From Viscum album (Eukaryota; Streptophyta; Magnoliopsida; Santalales; Viscaceae), in contig OY728159.1 of assembly GCA_963277665.1 (NCBI GenBank), positions 1,015,825,343 through 1,015,889,342 of the forward strand: 64,000 bases of DNA, given 5' to 3'. The notes beneath the pieces are model-generated. The model worked only from the letters and a program-made list of their open reading frames with translations. It was not told the origin of the DNA and did not search any database. Positions 1 through 10,527 of the stretch are shown here, piece by piece. Numbering within the stretch: position 1 is the stretch's first letter; the number at the start of each line of letters is the position of its first letter. The position numbers and the translations under genes are program-made.

Positions 1-640
1 GTCTGTGGATGATAAGTTGTACTCAATCTGACATGGGTCCCAACCACCTCTTGGAGACTCATCTAGAACCTTAAAGTAAAACTTGGATCCCTGTTTGAAA
101 CAAGAGTATAAGGAACCCCATCTAACCTCACAATTTATTACTCATACAGATTACCTATATCTTTAACTTTTGCGGTGTCTTTAATCAGAATAAAAGGATA
201 TGACTTTTTCAATATATCAATAACAACCCAGATAGAATTCCTCCCTTTCATATCCCATTTTAATCTAAAAAATTCCTAGATACCTCATCACATTTCCAAA
301 CCAACACTGGAAGAGGCTGGATCAAACGAGAAGGTTTCAAATTATCTAAATTTATCTGTTGGTAGGTGTAATAATGGGACACATAATCAACAATGTAGTG
401 CTTCATACCTAGACACCAGAATCATCATCTTATGTCATAATACATATTTTTAGTTCCCATATGAATGGCCTAAGAATAACTATTAAAATTAAAAAACTGA
501 TCTCCTCACAGATTCTGGGATGAAAAACATATCCCCAAAATTGAGAATACCATCTGAAGAGAGAGACCAACCAGAAACAGTCTCCCCACTATATAGGGTT
601 TCTTGAATTCCTATGAACTTGGCATCCTACTAATGACTCT
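1..640 (-). pseudogene. Integrase fragment of gypsy copy 1
   Basis: Translating the minus strand near the left edge gives a peptide resembling GTHVRLSTTYHPQT, the conserved stretch of the retroviral-type integrase core just after the second catalytic Asp. Further right, around 180-260, broken frames match the core region that aligns with copy 2 at 6640-6760. Integrase would insert the cDNA copy into the genome. Stops interrupt every frame. The C-terminal part lies outside the window. Confidence 0.7.
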
Positions 641-659
641 TCATAATATACTCAAGGAG

Positions 660-1500
660 AGATTATGATAAACAAACACTGTTCAGAACCATACTTGAAA
701 CATCCTCCCGAGTATCTAGATTCAATAGGGAAAAAATACCCATAAGGTTCCATTGTTCCTTCGATTCCAAAATAGTTTGCGATGAAAATTTCCTACTAAG
801 AGAATCTGAAATGAAATTCCCTTTCCCTAACTAGTAGGTGATATTGGAGTCAAGAATCTGAAGGTATTCCACCCACCACCTTTATCTAAGATTTGATTCT
901 TTCTGAGAAAATATATTGCTAAAACTCTTATATTTAGAAAATACTATGAACATTTCCCCAAAAAGATAATGTTTCCAATGCTTAATCACATGCATAATTG
1001 TGGCAAGCTCTAAATCATGAGTGGGGTAATTCTTCTCATACATTCAAAGATAAAGAGATCTGTAATCTACCACATGGTCATCTTGAATAATCACACAACC
1101 CAAACCAATTCCAGAAGCATCACAGAAAACCATATATCCTTTTTTGGGATCAGGTAATATCAGAATAGGAGCTTATGTCAGAATTCCTTTCAACTCATCA
1201 AAATAAGACTAACACTTTGCATCCCATATGAATTTCACCCCTTTCTTAGTGAGATAGGTCAAATGTGATTCCAAATCGATAGTATTTATAAAGACCAAGG
1301 AATCTATAAATTTCAAAGACATTTTGTGGTTCTTACCCTGAAAAAAAAATACTTTAGATTCTCAAGATCAACTAATATTCCATGCTTGGAAATCACATGA
1401 AAAAATAATTAAACTTCTTGAATCCAAAATCGACATTTAGAAATATTTTCATATAAATGGTGAATCCTCAAGATTTCTAAAACCAAACTTAGATGGTGCT
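660..1500 (-). pseudogene. RNase H region of gypsy copy 1
   Basis: Broken minus-strand frames align with the RNase H region of copy 2 (7190-7820), including the segment equivalent to 'KGVKFIWDKKC' that leads into RNase H in Ty3/gypsy polyproteins. RNase H would remove the RNA template during reverse transcription. There is no uninterrupted reading frame. The call rests on colinearity with copy 2 and on position between reverse transcriptase and integrase. Confidence 0.6.
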
Positions 1501-1510
1501 CATGTTCATA

Positions 1511-1975
1511 CTAAAACCTTGAATAAAACAAAATATCATCCATGAATATTACTAAAAAGTGTTGAGATAATGATGGAATATCTAATCCATCAAATCCAAA
1601 AAAAACTAAAGGAGTGTTATTCAGACCAAATGGACTCACAAGATATCTATAATGGCAATACCTACTCATAAAATCTGTATTTGGTATATCAGACTCCCAA
1701 ACTCTAAGTTGATGACAACCTAACTGAAGATAAATCTTCAAAAACCAATTTTCACCCTTTAACTGATCAAACAAATCATCCACACAAGGAAAACGAAACT
1801 TGTTCTTAACCGTTACCCAGTTCAACTTTCGATAGTCTGTAAAAACTCAGAGTGAACCATCAGCCTTCTTAGAAAATATCATTGGGGCTGCCCAAGGAGA
1901 AACAGTAGGGAGAAAAAAACAATTTTCCACCAAATCTTCCAATAGAGTCTTGATCTCTTTAAGCTCTACTAGTTC
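1511..1975 (-). pseudogene. Reverse transcriptase of gypsy copy 1
   Basis: An open stretch (1511-1825) reads through conserved Ty3/gypsy RT blocks: KFRFPCVDDLFDQL, a GCHQLRV motif, F-SRY-HY-YLVSPFGL, and the catalytic FMDDIL near 1531-1548. Upstream (1830-1975), in broken frame, are FSKKADGSL and FTDYRKLN, the typical N-terminal RT blocks that contact template and primer. The polymerase would copy element RNA into cDNA. The catalytic Asp pair is kept, but flanking stops make it non-functional. Confidence 0.88.
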
Positions 1976-2059
1976 CATATGATAAGAAGGTATAGAAATC
2001 AGCTACGTTCCTAGAACCAATTCAATAATAAACTATAATACCTTATCTAGAGGAAGCCA

Positions 2060-2760
2060 GAAGAAACCATCTAGGTAAACATCATGAAAATATTGAATAA
2101 TAATGGGAATATCAACAAAAGAAAAAATTTTGATAAGAATAACTATTATATTAGACAAAAGACTTATGAGATCTCGGTGGAAAGTTCCTCCATGATTAGA
2201 CCTCAGATCCCACTCTCTCTAAATAAATCATGATCTCCCATCATCCATAGGAAACGTGACGCACCGATGATAAAAATCAACCTAATCACCATGAGAAACA
2301 AGATAATACATCCCGATAATGACATCAAACAGTTCCTATTCAAGAATGAGAAAATACCAAACTAACGCCCCATCAACTATCGATAGCACACAATAAGGAC
2401 ACTAAAACTCCTACTCTTTCCTCTTCCTAAGAGTTGTCGTTAACTCTATAACAAAATATGTGATCTTTCTTGGAATGTTAACATTATCAAGAAAACATAT
2501 AGATATAAATCAGGGGGAGAAACACTATAAAATAAAGAAATTGCTACTGAGGATGTAATAAATATGGTACCTCTCACTTTCACCGGACCCACATCAACCT
2601 CTGTAGAAACTCATCTAATATGTGAAGGTGCTTCACTATTGATCCCTATGGCTAGAGCCCTATCATATTTGAATAATCTAAGTATGATGTAGTAGTTTTT
2701 GGAGCTGAAAGTCCCTAAGAATATCGAGGTGTAGACATAGCATGATAGAAACGCTACAGA
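2060..2760 (-). pseudogene. Protease / linker region of gypsy copy 1
   Basis: Minus-strand frames around 2240-2330 read LFDVIIGMYYL-SHGD-VDFYHRCVTF. This matches the conserved 'YDVILGMDWLSRH..IDC....V.F' block at the C-terminal end of the gypsy retropepsin. The protease would cleave the Gag-Pol polyprotein. I could not place its catalytic D-T/S-G confidently in the decayed upstream frame. Stops are frequent. Confidence 0.6.
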
Positions 2761-2779
2761 TGACCATAACATCCACCAA

Positions 2780-3765
2780 TATTGCACATCTTAGTAGGTG
2801 AAGGATATGAATGTCATGTGTGTCTAATCTAGACATGTTGATAGCAAGTTAGAGGCACATAATTACTATAACCAGAGGTTCTCAAGTGGTATGCTGTCGA
2901 GAACCACCTCCACCACTACTGTGGTGATCTTTCCACTTTCTCTTCTTCCTAGGAGCACCACTGAAGCTACAACAAGGTGGAAGATAATGGGTAGAATATC
3001 CAACCTTGAATTCCATATTCATTTCTACCATCATATCTTTGTCCATTGTCTCTGTATAGGTCAATAGATTCAGCATAAATACCTATGATCTGGTATTCGG
3101 TTGTAAACCCTATAGTACTTATTAGCTTTCATATGGTCATTCTTCACAACCACTGGTGAAAAAAATACTCATCAAACTGATTGGTGTACACCGACACCAA
3201 AATTTATCCCTTATACAAAGAGAGGAACTATAGAGGCTTCGCCATTATCAGCAACTCTGGACAAAATTTTTGGAAGAAGACAGCCTTGAAACCCATTTAT
3301 TCCAAGCCCACTTGCCTATCCTTCTACACTACAGAATCCCACCAATTATTACTAGGACCCTCGAATCTGAATACTACACACTTCACATTGATACGCTAAG
3401 ATGTATCCATGAATTAGGAGATATGATCGATCTTGTTAAGAAATTCCTCTGATACTTGAGATTTATTTGTAAATTTAAATAATGATGGATTCTCATGCAA
3501 GAACTCCCCTGATCGATCTCTTTCTACTACAGATCATGGTTGTACCTCAAAAATTGTGTTCTAAACTTGTGGAACATTCTGGTCAACAGCATGAATTGCT
3601 CACACAGTAGTATCAATAAATTTCTGATCCATCATAGGGTTCCCTTGAGGATCATCAGTTGTACCCACATGAGGAACTCACAGAATACATCTTGGAGGCA
3701 TATTATTGCACACCGAAACAAAACAAATGATCAGACATAGAATAATATTAGTTCAAACCATAAAA
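2780..3765 (-). pseudogene. Gag of gypsy copy 1
   Basis: The minus strand encodes a broken retrotransposon gag. Between 3180 and 3480 the frame reads blocks such as VSEEFLNKIDHI, NVKCVVFRFEGPSNNWWDS and GFKAVFFQKFCPE, which follow the Retrotrans_gag capsid pattern (the ..A..WW... block and F...F). Near 2800-2850 a degraded CCHC zinc knuckle (C-x-I-G-G-C-Y-G-H) is visible. Several stops interrupt it. The start is placed near 3765, just downstream of the short leader after the primer site. The same N-terminal region recurs at 53235-53635 on the plus strand. Confidence 0.75.
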
Positions 3766-3950
3766 CCTATAATAAAAAACTAAGATTAACATCAAAACTC
3801 AAAATAGGAGAAACACAATCCATGATAACTTGATTCTCGTCACGAAAAGAGCTATTCAGTCACTCACCGAAATCTACCTATAAAGTCCCAAAAATCATAT
3901 CTTCAGTCTATCAAACATACCAAGAAAAGGAAAAAACCCCAAAACTTGGG

Positions 3951-3962
3951 GCTCTAATACCA
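3951..3962 (-). other. Primer binding site of gypsy copy 1
   Basis: The minus strand reads TGGTATTAGAGC, one base from the initiator-Met-tRNA primer site TGGTATCAGAGC of plant LTR elements. It lies 3 bases inside the LTR end at 3966, as expected. It fixes both element orientation and LTR boundary. Confidence 0.85.
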
Positions 3963-3965
3963 AAC

Positions 3966-5671
3966 TGTAATGAACCGACCTGAATAACCTCTCAAAATAG
4001 TATATGACCTGATCTTCCACATACTCAAAGGGTGTTCCTGATCCAAATGGGCTGACAACTAGCACTTGGGTATCAAACAATAGAGGGATAAATTTTTACC
4101 AACATGAAGTGACAACATGGCATATATACACATTACAAAAAAATAGTGGAAGATATAAATATATGTCATAATAGATAAAGAAAAAAGGAATAAATACAAC
4201 TGAAAAAGGTAGAAAATAATCTCTAAGAAACAAGTCCAACCACAAATGACTATAACACCAAATAGACACTCTAATAGATCCACATGATTGAATGAGAAAC
4301 TCCCACCATCTCACCACTAAATACCAAAAACCCAGCTGATAGAAAACCTCATTGCCTCACTATGGGGCCTTGCCTTTCCCTACATCGAAATACATAACTG
4401 GGCCTATGCTTCACCAAAGTGGTATGCAGGGTGTGAGATAATAGGCTCAATATGGTCTCACCCAGGTGTTCTATATCAATTTTATGAATAATAATATAAG
4501 CATTCTCAACTTTAAATAAAATAGGGAATGATAACGGTTTAATAGTTTTTATATCAAAAGCATGGGGAAAAATTTTAATATCCCCTTTTTTCAAATTTCT
4601 AAATAAAACAGGTAAATTAGTTTCAAATTATTTCATAAAAATATAACACAATGGATATATCATGTCAAAAAAATCATGTATCACATATCATATCAAACCC
4701 ATGGCACACCTTCAATGGGATCCACCAATAAGGAAGGATTCAACAATGAAAACGAAGGACCATGAATCAATCTAAACATATTATAATTGATCTAATTAAA
4801 CAAAAGGTTCAGAAAAGAAGATGAAACAACACATACCTCAAGAACATACACCCACCACACCACAACCAACAAAGGAAATGTCCCATAGAATAAGATCGCA
4901 CAATGGATCTAGAGAGAAACAAGAAGAAATATCACCATGGTTCAATGGATCCGATAACGCAACGCAACAGTGCTGCCATGATCAAAGAAACAAATAATAA
5001 AAAAGGATCACTCACCTTGAGAGATGAAACCCAACTAAAATTTTGTTCAATCACCCAACAAATCAATATAGATCAAACAGAGACTCCCAAAATTTCTGGA
5101 GAAGGGCTCTAGGTCAAGATAAATGAGGGTTGTGGTAGGGTGAATGAAAAATAAGTCAATATAACACCCTAATTTCTAACCAATCAATAGTTACATGATG
5201 TGTAACCCCTTTAAGCATCATGTAATCCATGGAGCTAAAGTAAATTGAAAAACCTAACGCCTTTTTATTAAAATGTGATCTTTTAACATTACAAATCATA
5301 TAACTGTTACACGATGTGTACTCCTTTCATGATGTGTACATAGTTCATGACTTGTGTCTGAAGACCAAGTACACGTCTTGTAATCCCTTGAAACATTGTT
5401 TAATCTCCCATAACACAACAGTAAATCTAGATTTTTACACAAAAACCCCAAAACAACTTGTTCGTTCTTCGAACTCAAGGAGAAACCCTCAAATACATTA
5501 ACACATTTATATCCAGACTTCGTTAATTCAAACAAATATGCATCCCTAAACTTTAGTAAATTTTTTTCATCAAATGTTATCTATCCTAGGTAGTCCCAAG
5601 ATGCACCTAATTAAAGAGGAAAACTAGAAAAAATAAGGAAAATGCCTAAAAGTGAGTAACAGGATGTTACA
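3966..5671 (-). mobile_element. LTR shared by gypsy copies 1 and 2 (1706 bp)
   Basis: On the minus strand this begins TGTAACATCC at 5671 and ends CA at 3966, followed by the primer site. The integrase end of copy 2 lies on its upstream side, and the gag of copy 1 lies on its downstream side. It therefore acts as the 3' LTR of copy 2 and the 5' LTR of copy 1. A diverged relative lies at 50077-52126 on the plus strand. Shared landmarks include 'GGTTGTGGTGTGG...GTTCTTGAGGTATGTG', 'GATATAGAACACC' and 'TTTCTATCAGCTGGGT'. Its U3 part (5190-5385) carries imperfect ACACGNNGTGT palindromes. Confidence 0.8.
5190..5385. repeat. Imperfect palindrome cluster in the shared gypsy LTR
   Basis: Around 5192-5204 lies TACATGATGTGTA, followed by a half copy near 5214-5226. 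TACACGATGTGTA (5308-5320) is followed by TTCATGATGTGTA (5326-5338). TTCATGACTTGTG (5344-5356) is followed by TACACGTCTTGTA (5370-5382). They lie 290-480 bp inside the LTR start (U3). Their role is unknown. They resemble the sharper array at 53743-54051. Confidence 0.7.
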
Positions 5672-5689
5672 AAATACCCACCATAAAAC

Positions 5690-7180
5690 TTTCCATCCCT
5701 ATAAAGTTATGTGGAAGAATGAATTATGATAAAGGGGTGAGGCCATTGTTCCCTCATCAACGACTCGCACTCCAATATGCCATGAGAATTCAATCTGTGA
5801 TGACATAACATTATAACCCATGTAATATTCTTCCCACGTAATACTTTCACTTGCAATTCAATGATCTCAACTAGATTCTCAATAACAGAAACTTCAAGCT
5901 CTAACTCAATCTATTCCCAACATAAAACATGAGAGGGATCAAGATGGTATTTCCTAAGCTATGATCAATGGAAAGCATTGTGAATTTCTATCAACTGAAC
6001 TGGTAATGCTAACTGATAAGCAACCTACCAAATCCTCTTAGTGACCTCAAATGATCCAATGTATCTTGAATCCAACTTTACCTATTTTCTAAGTTGATGG
6101 TGATCGAGCCTATGAGAAACTTAGGAAAACCTGATCACCTATGAAAAACTCCAAAGGATGATTTTTTTTATCTGCAAAAAAAATTCGAATGAATCTGCTT
6201 TGTAACCAGAAATCAATGTATATCCTAAATCCTCACAAAAATATCAAGAACCAAACTCGGTCTCATCAAAGAAGCTTCTCCCGCCTCTTACCAATAAATA
6301 GGTGATATGCATGGGAAACCATATAAATCCTCAAGAGGATCCATTTTGATCGATTATTGATAACTTTTTTATAGGAAAACTCAACCATTCATAGATGGTT
6401 ATCCCACGATACACCAAATTCCAAGACAGAGGCAGGAATCATATCCTATAGAATATAAATAACACACTTGGTCTCACCATCTGTATGTGGATGATAAGAT
6501 ATACTAAATCTGAACTAAGTACCCATCACCTCCTAGATATTACTCCAAAACCTCTAAGTAAACCTAGTATCCCTATATGAAACAATAGAATAATGAACCC
6601 CATGTAACCTCAAAATTTCTTTCACATATAGATTAATCAAATCATTACCTTTTTTGGTGTCTTTGATCATAATAAAATGAGATGACTTTTTAAACTGATC
6701 AATCACCACCCAGATAGAATTCCTCCCTTATGAATTTTATGGTAATCTAACAAAAAAATCCATAGATACCTCACCCCATTTTCAAACTAGTACTATAAGA
6801 GGCTAGAGCAAACCATAAGGTTTAAAATGCTCTACCTTTATCTATTGGCAGGTGTAATAGTGGGACACATAATCAGAAATGTCGCTCTTTATACTCAGCC
6901 ACTAGAATTTCCATCTGATGTCATAATACATCTTCACAGTTCCTAGATAAATGGCCCATAAAAAACTATTATAATAAAATAAAACCAATATCCTCACTAA
7001 TGTTGGGGTGACAAACTGATCCCTAAAATTAAGAATACCATCTATAAAGAGAGACCAACCAAAACTGATCTCCCCACCATATAGGGTTTCTCGAATTCCT
7101 CTAAAATAAAAATCCTATTGATGACTCTATATAATAGAATCAATGAGAGGTGATGATAAATTAACACTAGTCATTACCAT
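5690..7180 (-). pseudogene. Integrase and C-terminal tail of gypsy copy 2
   Basis: Minus-strand frames show WGEVSMDFFVRLP (first catalytic Asp region, about 6735-6790), LYVKEILRLHGVHYSIVSYR-D (about 6570-6660) and FRFSISYHPHTDGETK (about 6470-6530). These match the D,D-35-E integrase core. Further on, RYIGSFEV (about 6050) and VAYQLALP...IHNAFH match the GPY/F module that follows the core in chromoviruses. A weak chromodomain-like segment lies near 5790-5850. This arrangement supports a chromovirus assignment. Many stops make it non-functional. Confidence 0.78.
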
Positions 7181-7189
7181 ACATCAAAC

Positions 7190-7822
7190 ATCCTCCCAAT
7201 AATCCAGATGTAACAGAGAGAAAAACCCATATGGTTCCACTCTTCCTTCGATTCGAAAACATCTTGTGATGACACTTTCCTTCTAAGAGTGTCTGTAATG
7301 ACATTACCCTTCCCTAGGGTTTAGAGGATATCAAAGTCAAAAATATTAATGTATTCCACCCACCACCTTTGTATAAGATTAAATTATTTCTAAGAAAATA
7401 TATAGGTTACACTCTTATGGTTAGAACATACAGTGAACATTTCCCTAAAAATATAATGCTTACAACACTTAAGAGCTTACATAACTATGGAAATCTCTAA
7501 ATCATGAGTGGGTTAATTATTATCATGAGGTCAAAGTTGATGAGAGTCATAAGTTACTGCATGATCATATTTCAAGATCACACAAACCAAACCAGTTCCA
7601 GAAGAATCACAAAAAATCACATATCCTTTAATAGGATCAGGTATGATCAGAATAGGATTTGATTTCAGTATCCCTTTAAAATATTCAAAACAATACTAAC
7701 ACTTTTTATCCCATATGAATTTCACCCCTTTATTGGTAAGATCAGGCAAAGGTGACACAAACTTTGATAAATCCTTGATGAACCAACGATAGTATCCAAA
7801 AAGATCAAGGAAGATCTAAATT
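7190..7822 (-). pseudogene. RNase H of gypsy copy 2
   Basis: The minus strand reads KGVKFIWDKKC-YCFEYFKGIL, then NPILIIPDP--GYVIFCDSSGTGLV (the first RNase H Asp in CDSS), and later THDLEISIVM-ALKCCKHYIF and FTVCSNHKSVTYIF. These are the standard motif order of the Ty3/gypsy RT-RNase H linker and RNase H domain. Several codons have become stops. Confidence 0.78.
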
Positions 7823-8660
7823 TCAAAAGACATTATGAGGATATTCCCATGACAAAAAAAAAACCTTTAACTTCTTAGGATCAACTGATAATTCATGCTC
7901 AAAAATAGAATGCCTCAAAAATTTCACTTCTTGAATCCATAAATTAAATTTAGAAATATTTCCATACAAATGGTGACTCCTTGGGATTTCCAAAACCAAT
8001 CTAAGATGGTTCTCTTTCTCATGATCAGACCATGAATAGACCAAAATATCATCCATGAACACTACCACAAAATTGTTGATATATTGATGGAATATATGAT
8101 TCATCAAATACAAAAAAAAATTAGGAGTCTTAGTTAGACCAAATATCATCACAAGATATTCATAATGGTCATACCTACTCCTAAAATACATCTTCAATAT
8201 ATCATACTCTCAAACTCTAAGTTGATGATAACTCGACCAAAGATCAATTTTCAAAAACCACTCCCCCCCCCCTTTAATCGATCAAAAATCATCCACACAA
8301 GGAAAAGGATATTTTTTCTTTACCGTTACCCAGTTTAAATTTTGATAGTCCACTCAGAATCAGAGTGAACTATCTACATTCTTAGAAAAGAGAACAGGGG
8401 ATGACAAATACAAAACACTAGGGTGAACAAAACACGTCTCTACTAGATCTTCCAACTAAATCTTGATCTCTTTCAACTTTAATGGTGTAATTCGATAAGT
8501 GGGTATTGAGATCATGTTTGTACCTAGCACCAGGTTAATTATAAACTCTACCTCCCTCTCTAGAGGAAGACTGGATAAATATTCTAGGAAAATGTTAGGA
8601 AAATCTCTAATAATGGTTGGGTGATTAGTAAGAGAAGAAACATCATCGGGCACAACTTCT
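7823..8660 (-). pseudogene. Reverse transcriptase of gypsy copy 2
   Basis: The longest open piece is 124 codons (7823-8197). It contains FRSRYDHYEYLVMIFGLTKTP and the active-site FMDDILVYS at about 8042-8059, then HEKENHLRLVLE and LWIQEVKFLRHSI, standard RT thumb-side blocks. Upstream, 8456-8653 reads FPNIFLEYLSSLPLEREVEF and SIPTYRITPLKLKEIK, the conserved linker just before RT. The catalytic Asp pair is present. Frameshifts between the pieces, including a C9 run near 8265-8273, break the gene. Confidence 0.88.
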
Positions 8661-8930
8661 ACAGTAGAAAATAGACTCCTAATCTCTAAATGGGAAGGTC
8701 ATTTACAACCATACCTCAAATATTTCTCTCCCTAAGACACATGTGAGCTCCCATATTCCACAGTATACATTACACACCAGTTATAAAAATCAACCTCATC
8801 ATGATGAGAAAAAATCCAATCTATCCTGATAATGATTTCAAACAGATCCAGATCGGGAATAAGAAAATATAAGACTAACTCCACATCAGCTATCAAATCA
8901 CACAAGAATACTAAAACCCCTACTCTTTTT
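8661..8930 (-). pseudogene. Protease remnant of gypsy copy 2, truncated
   Basis: This segment is colinear with the protease region of copy 1 (2240-2420), including the shared landmark reading 'actaaaacccctactctttt' at its right edge. Similarity ends exactly where the copia LTR starts, so the rest of protease and gag were lost or displaced. Confidence 0.55.
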
Positions 8931-10468
8931 TGGGACCAAGTTGGATAGAAAATAAAGTAATAAGAGTTTGTTGTTACAGAGTGTTGTCTTTTGTTGTCAA
9001 AGAAGATAAATTAAATCACTTTGTAAAGAACATGGAAATCAAACGATGCTTTGCTGATATGTATTTCTAAAATATCATAAGTTAGGATAACTTGTGATGC
9101 AATCCTTATGAAGGAAATGGGGAGAAACGATGATTCCAGACATATACAGTTTTGATTAGAAGGAATGGTGTTTCTAGAAGAGAGGGAAGTTTCAATACAT
9201 CCCATTGAAACTCTGAAGATGCTAAAGCTGATCTAAAAAAGGATATATATCATGATAGTGGGTTTTGTGATGAAATCAGTTGTTTTTTTAATATGCCAGA
9301 TGATAGTGAAGTAGCATCGGCATTCTTGCCCAAGTAGATTTTAAGGTGGCATTGTTTCCCAGTGTTTGAAAAAAATTTGGGGCTGAAAATCAGGAGATGG
9401 AGAAATGTGATTTTGGAAAAGGATGTTGCGCACAAGTTTGAAGATGGTGTGGTATGTTGCATGCAAGTGGAGTTACATGATACGAACATCAAAATCTAGA
9501 AAAGGAGAGGCTTTCGTAAAATATTAGGTTTTTGTGCGCAAGATTGAAGAGAGTTTGGAATCTTGCGTGCAAGGCATGATTCAAGGTCCAAACTTCAAAA
9601 AATGGGAAAAGGCATGAAGTGCGTGAAAGATTCAAAGAAGTGTGAGAAAGATGAGGTTGGAGCGAAAGAGACTTACGTACCCAATGTGACGTCAAATGGG
9701 GTTTTGCGTGACGCGTCAGGATCTTGCGTGATGCATTGGGGTTTCTGCGTGTAGGGGTTGATGAGGTCTATAAATAAGAGGTGAGCCCGTCACATGAGGT
9801 GTGCTCGACACTTAGAGAAATCTCGATCTCTAAGGTTCGGGAAAATATTAAGAAATGGAGAGTGTGCGAAATAAATAGAGTTGTGCACAAAAAGAAGAAG
9901 TTGTGTGCAAGAGGTGTTTCACGACAAAAGTTAAATCTTGCACGCATGGCATAAAAGTTGCACACGTGACACCTAAAAGGGTGCACGAAAGATTTGGGGT
10001 ATTCGCACGTATTCGATTGTGCGTAATATAGTTCTTAACAACTTCTGAGAAAGTAAGTGAAGATTTGTACTTCAAATAATACACCTGTTCAATTGTAAAG
10101 AAGCACTGAAATACTGTAATTCCCTATTTGTGCTAAGAGGGTGCACACACACTTGTGTATTGTTTTTCAAGTGATACACGAGTGTAAGGGTATATCCTAA
10201 TCATTTTATTTCACATAAAAGGATTGTTTTTTAGCAGATTGTGTGGTACTAGATTATTTACGTACCATACCAAGGACGTAGCTACTCTTGTTGAGTAGTG
10301 AACCTTGTAAATCTTGTGTTCCTGTGGTTGTGTGTGTTCAACAGAGAAGAAAATATTTAACGGGAGTCGAAGGTTGTTTCAAAAATAAGGAAACATAAAA
10401 AGAAAATGACATCACTGATTCACCCCCTCCCCCTCTCAGTGATACTTAGATCCTGATTGGGAACTTCA
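8931..10468 (+). mobile_element. 5' LTR of a Ty1/copia element (about 1.5 kb)
   Basis: The LTR starts TGGGACCAAG at 8931, abutting truncated gypsy sequence, and ends TTCA at 10468 just before the primer site. It contains a TATA-like CTATAAATAAG at 9768. The 3' LTR is not in the window. The length fits SIRE-like copia elements. The 5' boundary is inferred from the breakpoint with gypsy copy 2, so it may be off by a base or two. Confidence 0.7.
9768..9778 (+). promoter_or_regulatory. Candidate TATA box in copia LTR
   Basis: CTATAAATAAG fits the plant TATA consensus. It sits about 700 bp before the LTR end, a plausible position for the U3/R promoter driving the downstream gag. Confidence 0.45.
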
Positions 10469-10469
10469 A

Positions 10470-10484
10470 TTGGTATCAAAGGGA
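10470..10484 (+). other. Primer binding site of copia element
   Basis: TTGGTATCAAAGGGA directly follows the LTR end. TGGTATCAAAG resembles the complement of the initiator Met tRNA 3' end used by plant copia elements. Confidence 0.7.
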
Positions 10485-10527
10485 GGTTCCCTTCGTTTGT
10501 TCTTTTCTGAAGTTTTGAAGAGAAGTT

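Larger units (their letters stand above)
1..3965 (-). mobile_element. Ty3/gypsy element, copy 1 internal region (cut by window edge)
   Basis: Minus-strand chromovirus-like LTR retrotransposon. Reading from high to low coordinates gives primer site, gag, protease, reverse transcriptase, RNase H and integrase, which is Ty3/gypsy order (integrase last). The left window edge cuts it inside the integrase core, so its 3' LTR is not visible. All frames are broken by many stops and frameshifts, so this is an old, inactive copy. It joins copy 2 through a shared LTR at 3966-5671. Domain similarity to copy 2 is clear throughout, so both belong to one family. Confidence 0.9.
5672..8930 (-). mobile_element. 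Ty3/gypsy element, copy 2 internal region (5' part lost)
   Basis: Second minus-strand copy of the same family. From right to left it shows protease end, RT, RNase H, integrase core, an integrase C-terminal/chromodomain-like tail, then the LTR at 5671. The purine-rich stretch next to the LTR (minus strand GGTGGGTATTTT, 5672-5683) is a candidate polypurine tract. On the right it stops abruptly at 8930, where a copia LTR begins, so gag and its own 5' LTR are missing. Frames are heavily broken. Confidence 0.88.

Noticed and set aside
3181..3740. Plus-strand frames of 60-72 codons
   Set aside because: They are antisense shadows of the minus-strand gag of gypsy copy 1.
4059..4283. Hydrophobic 74-codon frame resembling a membrane protein, with a similar frame at 51845-52093
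   Set aside because: Similarity between the two is due to shared LTR origin. T/A-rich DNA gives Phe/Leu-rich translations.
8260..8275. C9 run as a programmed frameshift site
   Set aside because: It lies in a decayed RT with many other lesions. A random homopolymer expansion is more likely.
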